Positions 44,013-46,774 of a stretch of DNA of 46,774 bases are shown piece after piece. The stretch is from Bacteroidales bacterium (lineage in GTDB: Bacteria > Bacteroidota > Bacteroidia > Bacteroidales > ML635J-15): NCBI GenBank assembly GCA_027858835.1, contig JAQIBY010000168.1, positions 1 through 46,774 on the forward strand, in the 5' to 3' direction. Position numbers and translations under genes: made by a program. The notes below the pieces were generated by a model. The model saw only the letters and a list, made by a program, of their open reading frames with translations, was not told the origin of the DNA and made no database searches. Every line of letters starts with the position of its first letter. Within the stretch, counting starts at the first letter, position 1.

Positions 44013-44660
44013 TTACTTACTAACAGGTTTTTTTGCATAAAATTTACACCATTCAGTTAAACCGCATTTATAACATTTAGGCTTTCGTGCCAAACACACG
44101 TACCGCCCGTGCAGAATTAACCAATGATGGGCATTCTGCAATAAGTGTTCCGGAATAAATTTCACCAATTGTTTTTCTGCTTGAAACGGATTTCTTGCCC
44201 GATACGTCAAGCCGATGCGCTCGGAAACCCGAAAAACATGGGTGTCAACAGCCATTGTAGGCTGCTTAAAAGCCACAGACATAATCACATTGGCAGTTTT
44301 TCTCCCAACTCCCGGTAATTTTTGCAAAGCGACAAAATCATTCGGCACTTCACCATCAAAATCATTAACTAACATTTTTGATAGTTTCATCAAATATCCG
44401 GCTTTGCTATTGGGGTATGAACAGGATTTTACATAATCTAGTATTTCATCTTGGCTTGCTTCGGCCATCTGTTTTGCATCCGGGTAACGGGCAAATAAAT
44501 CAGGCGTAATTTGGTTTACCCGCTTATCGGTACATTGCGCCGACAACACAACCGCAACAACCAATTGAAATACACTTCCGTACTCCAATTCGGTTTCAAC
44601 AATTGGCATTGCCTCCTGAAACCAGTCAAATACGTATTGATAACGTTCTTTTTTCGTCAT
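44013..44660 (-). CDS. nth: endonuclease III, DNA glycosylase/AP lyase
   Basis: Nth removes oxidised pyrimidines (thymine glycol and others) and nicks the abasic site. The 215-residue protein has the helix-hairpin-helix LPGVGRKTANVIM (115-127) with catalytic Lys121, the GPD-type catalytic Asp139 in AVDTHVFRV, and the C-terminal iron-sulfur ligands Cys189, Cys196, Cys199 and Cys205 (C-x6-C-x2-C-x5-C), so the [4Fe-4S] cluster should be present. Length is normal. It is on the minus strand, upstream of argS, with a 54-base gap that holds the argS box. Confidence 0.96.
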   Translation of the reverse strand: MTKKERYQYVFDWFQEAMPIVETELEYGSVFQLVVAVVLSAQCTDKRVNQITPDLFARYPDAKQMAEASQDEILDYVKSCSYPNSKAGYLMKLSKMLVNDFDGEVPNDFVALQKLPGVGRKTANVIMSVAFKQPTMAVDTHVFRVSERIGLTYRARNPFQAEKQLVKFIPEHLLQNAHHWLILHGRYVCLARKPKCYKCGLTEWCKFYAKKPVSK

Positions 44661-44976
44661 AATATATAAAATTTACTGCAGAGCGGTCAAAAAAACAACA
44701 CTCGACTGACTCACTTTTTCCACCACCCAAAATTACGACAATTTTACTAAAAACAGCATTTTCACTTGTCAGTTCAAATCATTCATTCACCACCAGATTT
44801 TCTTCGTTCATCAAAAAAGATTCAATAAATAAATGTTAAACAGTAACATTAACACAACATTTGGACATTGGATAGTTGGAGCTATAAAACGCAAGTGATT
44901 AAGTACAAATTTACGGAATTATTTTAAGCAAAATAAAACAAATAAATTAATCTACAACAGATCAATTATATTTATT
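44661..44976. other. intergenic region between nth and the Ig-repeat gene, no gene seen
   Basis: These 316 bases are AT-rich and lack a convincing open frame or tRNA. They separate two divergent genes, so both promoters should lie here. TTTGG at about 44861 and TACAAATTTA near 44920 resemble the -33 and -7 elements only weakly; no full TTTG-N19-TAnnTTTG is present. No obvious strong hairpin was found. Confidence 0.5.
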
Positions 44977-46774
44977 ATGAAAACAAAAACTAGCCTAAAC
45001 CGCATTCGCCAAAAATCAAACCTTCTCCCTTTTTTAAACACAGCCAAAAAGCTGTTGTTTATGAGTTGCATCTTACTGCTTTCACATTTCGTAAGTTATG
45101 GACAATGTACGAATTGCGGGAGTAATTATCCTGGTGGCACATTCAGTCCTGGAGACAGTTGGGGCAATGCATCTACCAATAACTGGGCAGGTGAATATTT
45201 TTATTTATCGCTAAACACTAATTATATTTATCAATTTTATACGAGCGCAAGTTACGACACTCAGTTAACCTTATACCCTTCAACTACTTGTGGTGGAGGG
45301 GCTTATGACCTTGCCTACGATGATGATGGAGGCTCAGGAACTTTATCATGGATTAACTACAGTCCAGGAGTAACCAATGCTAGAATTTTAATAAGCGAGT
45401 GGTCTTGCGCTAGTAATAGCACAAGTACAACGGTTAATTATCGCAGAATAGCAAAAACCCCGATTTTAACTGGAACTACTAACATATGTGCAGGCAGTTC
45501 AACAACTCTAAGTGCTAATATAGGTGCTACAAATGATAGTTATGTAGATGTTCAATGGGGAACATATTGTGGTGGAACTAATGTAAGTTCCGATGCAAGT
45601 TCAGTAACTGTATCACCTTCTACCACAACAACATATTATTGTAGACCTAGAGCAAAAAATGCTGATGGAGGAGGTCTTGTTTATGGCAATTGTGCCTCTA
45701 TTACAGTTGTAGTAGATCAACCATCCAATGCGGGCACAATGTCAGTAACCAACAGTGTAATGTGTTCAGGAGGCTCTACCACTTTTAGTGCCAGTGGAAC
45801 AATCGGTTTTGAACAAATGCAGTATCAATGGAATGGGACAGGTAGTACATGGAATAATTGGGGTTCAACAAACCCACACTCTTGGTCATCGTCAAGTACA
45901 GGTAGTACTTTATATGTTCGTAGTTGGGCGCAGAACGGTGTATGTCCTTCAGTTTATTCCTCCCCTGTAAGTGTAAGCATTGTTGCCGACCCGGCAATTA
46001 CTACTCAACCAGTAGGAGGAACTATATGTACAGGTGGTTCTAGAACATTATCAATGGCTGCTTCGGGCGGAACACCTTCTCTTACATATCAATGGTACAG
46101 AAATGGAAGCTCTATTAGTGGAGCCACCAGTACTTCATACAGTGCTACTTCAGCAGGTAATTATTACTGTATTGCTTCTGCCAGTGGTAGTGGGTGTGGT
46201 AGCGCTCAAACAAATACAGTAACTGTAACAGTGGTTGCCGACCCGGCAATTACGTCTCAACCAGTAGGTGGAACTATATGCACAGGCGGTTCTAGAACAT
46301 TATCAATGGCTGCTTCGGGCGGGACACCTTCTCTTACATACCAATGGTACAAAAATGGAAGCTCTATTAGTGGAGCTACCAGTACTTCATACAGTGCTAC
46401 TTCAGCAGGTAATTATTACTGTATTGCTTCTGCCAGTGGCAGTGGGTGCGGGAACGCTCAAACCAGTACGGTTACTGTAACAGTGGTTGCTGACCCTGCA
46501 ATTACGTCTCAACCAGCAGGTGGAACAATATGTACAGGCGGTTCAAGAACATTATCAATGGCTGCTTCGGGCGGAACACCTTCTCTTACATATCAATGGT
46601 ACAGAAATGGAAGCTCTATTAGTGGAGCGATTAGTACTTCATACAGTGCTACTTCAGCAGGTAATTATTACTGTATTGCTTCTGCCAGTGGTAGTGGGTG
46701 CGGGAACGCTCAAACCAGTACGGTTACTGTAACAGTGGTTGCGGACCCTGCAATTACGTCTCAACCAGCAGGTG
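44977..46774 (+). CDS. exported Ig-like tandem-repeat protein (3' end beyond window)
   Basis: The frame is open from ATG at 44977 to the window edge, at least 599 codons; the end is missing. A long basic N-terminal part (MKTKTSLNRIRQK ... AKKLLF) precedes a signal peptide core (MSCILLLSHFVSYGQ, residues 29-43); the start could alternatively be the ATG at 45061. An N-terminal Cys/Trp-containing beta domain (about 44-160: CTNCGSNYPGGTF, SWGNASTNNWAGEYFYL, TLYPSTTCGGG) resembles bacterial PPC-like or adhesin-head domains. Two diverged Ig-like domains (about 161-248, 249-335) are followed by nearly identical 84-residue Ig-like units from residue 336, each with GGTICTGGSRTLSMAASGG, LTYQWY-x-NGSSISGA and AGNYYCIASASGSGC. 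A T9SS domain may lie beyond the edge. Function is probably adhesion, by inference. Confidence 0.85.
   Translation, partial: MKTKTSLNRIRQKSNLLPFLNTAKKLLFMSCILLLSHFVSYGQCTNCGSNYPGGTFSPGDSWGNASTNNWAGEYFYLSLNTNYIYQFYTSASYDTQLTLYPSTTCGGGAYDLAYDDDGGSGTLSWINYSPGVTNARILISEWSCASNSTSTTVNYRRIAKTPILTGTTNICAGSSTTLSANIGATNDSYVDVQWGTYCGGTNVSSDASSVTVSPSTTTTYYCRPRAKNADGGGLVYGNCASITVVVDQPSNAGTMSVTNSVMCSGGSTTFSASGTIGFEQMQYQWNGTGSTWNNWGSTNPHSWSSSSTGSTLYVRSWAQNGVCPSVYSSPVSVSIVADPAITTQPVGGTICTGGSRTLSMAASGGTPSLTYQWYRNGSSISGATSTSYSATSAGNYYCIASASGSGCGSAQTNTVTVTVVADPAITSQPVGGTICTGGSRTLSMAASGGTPSLTYQWYKNGSSISGATSTSYSATSAGNYYCIASASGSGCGNAQTSTVTVTVVADPAITSQPAGGTICTGGSRTLSMAASGGTPSLTYQWYRNGSSISGAISTSYSATSAGNYYCIASASGSGCGNAQTSTVTVTVVADPAITSQPAG
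45982..46774 (+). repeat. 252-bp near-identical tandem repeats (3 full units plus start of a fourth)
   Basis: Unit starts are at 45982, 46234, 46486 and 46738, exactly 252 bases apart (84 codons). Units differ by only a few bases: for example AGAAATGG versus AAAAATGG in unit 2, ACC versus ATT in unit 3, and GGTAGCGCT in unit 1 versus GGGAACGCT in units 2 and 3. The array continues beyond the window, so the copy number is unknown. Confidence 0.95.

Noticed and set aside
46034..46732. Repeated open frames in another frame across the Ig repeats.
   Set aside because: They are shadows of the in-frame 252-bp repeats and recur only because the DNA repeats; the main frame encodes a coherent Ig-like protein.

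Overview
The window looks like a chromosomal segment of a Bacteroidota bacterium. The evidence is: two proteins and probably a third with type IX secretion (T9SS) type A C-terminal sorting domains; typical Bacteroidota families (BT_3928-like DoxX/MauE protein, GWxTD lipoprotein, DUF1573, NYQAVLRD tail-fibre-like protein); AT-rich DNA with almost no Shine-Dalgarno sequences; and repeated Bacteroidota-type promoters (TTTG, about 19 bp, TAnnTTTG). A fused citrate lyase CitD-CitE next to CitF hints at anaerobic or fermentative metabolism. The order cannot be fixed from sequence alone; a Bacteroidales/Marinilabiliales-like organism is a guess. No tRNA, rRNA, CRISPR, insertion sequence or phage gene was seen.

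Layout. 138-2431 (minus): kdsA, a small membrane protein and a family 2 glycosyltransferase. 2587-15133 (plus): a membrane-tethered TPR-HTH regulator, then a 3344-residue multi-LamG T9SS cargo and a 314-residue cargo sharing a domain with it; three TTGTCA repeats lie between regulator and giant gene. 15330-17607 (minus): a frameshifted small outer-membrane protein, a tail-fibre-like secreted protein and a short T9SS protein. 17757-19115 (plus): a MATE transporter, convergent with citDE-citF (19187-21941, minus).

22057-32530 (minus) is one long close-packed run, read in the order tmk, BT_3928-like protein, tpiA, prmA, a 1503-residue exported protein of unknown function, GWxTD lipoprotein, rlmB. 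Divergent from tmk, 32583-35122 (plus) carries folP, cdaA (c-di-AMP synthase) and a TIGR01777 epimerase. Then on plus: a lipoprotein with a surface-export-like signal, a membrane-anchored M23 peptidase with a PQQ-propeller protein, DUF1573, a class I aminotransferase and a ricin-lectin-like protein. 42162-44660 (minus) holds argS and nth. From 44977 a further exported protein of tandem Ig-like repeats (252 bp period, nearly identical copies) runs off the right edge.

The most interesting parts are the exported proteins of unknown role: the giant LamG pair with its candidate regulator and operator-like repeats, the 1503-residue protein coupled to a GWxTD lipoprotein inside a housekeeping operon, the tripled soluble repeat in the BT_3928-like protein, and the fast-evolving Ig-repeat gene at the right edge. 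All functional roles for these are inference.
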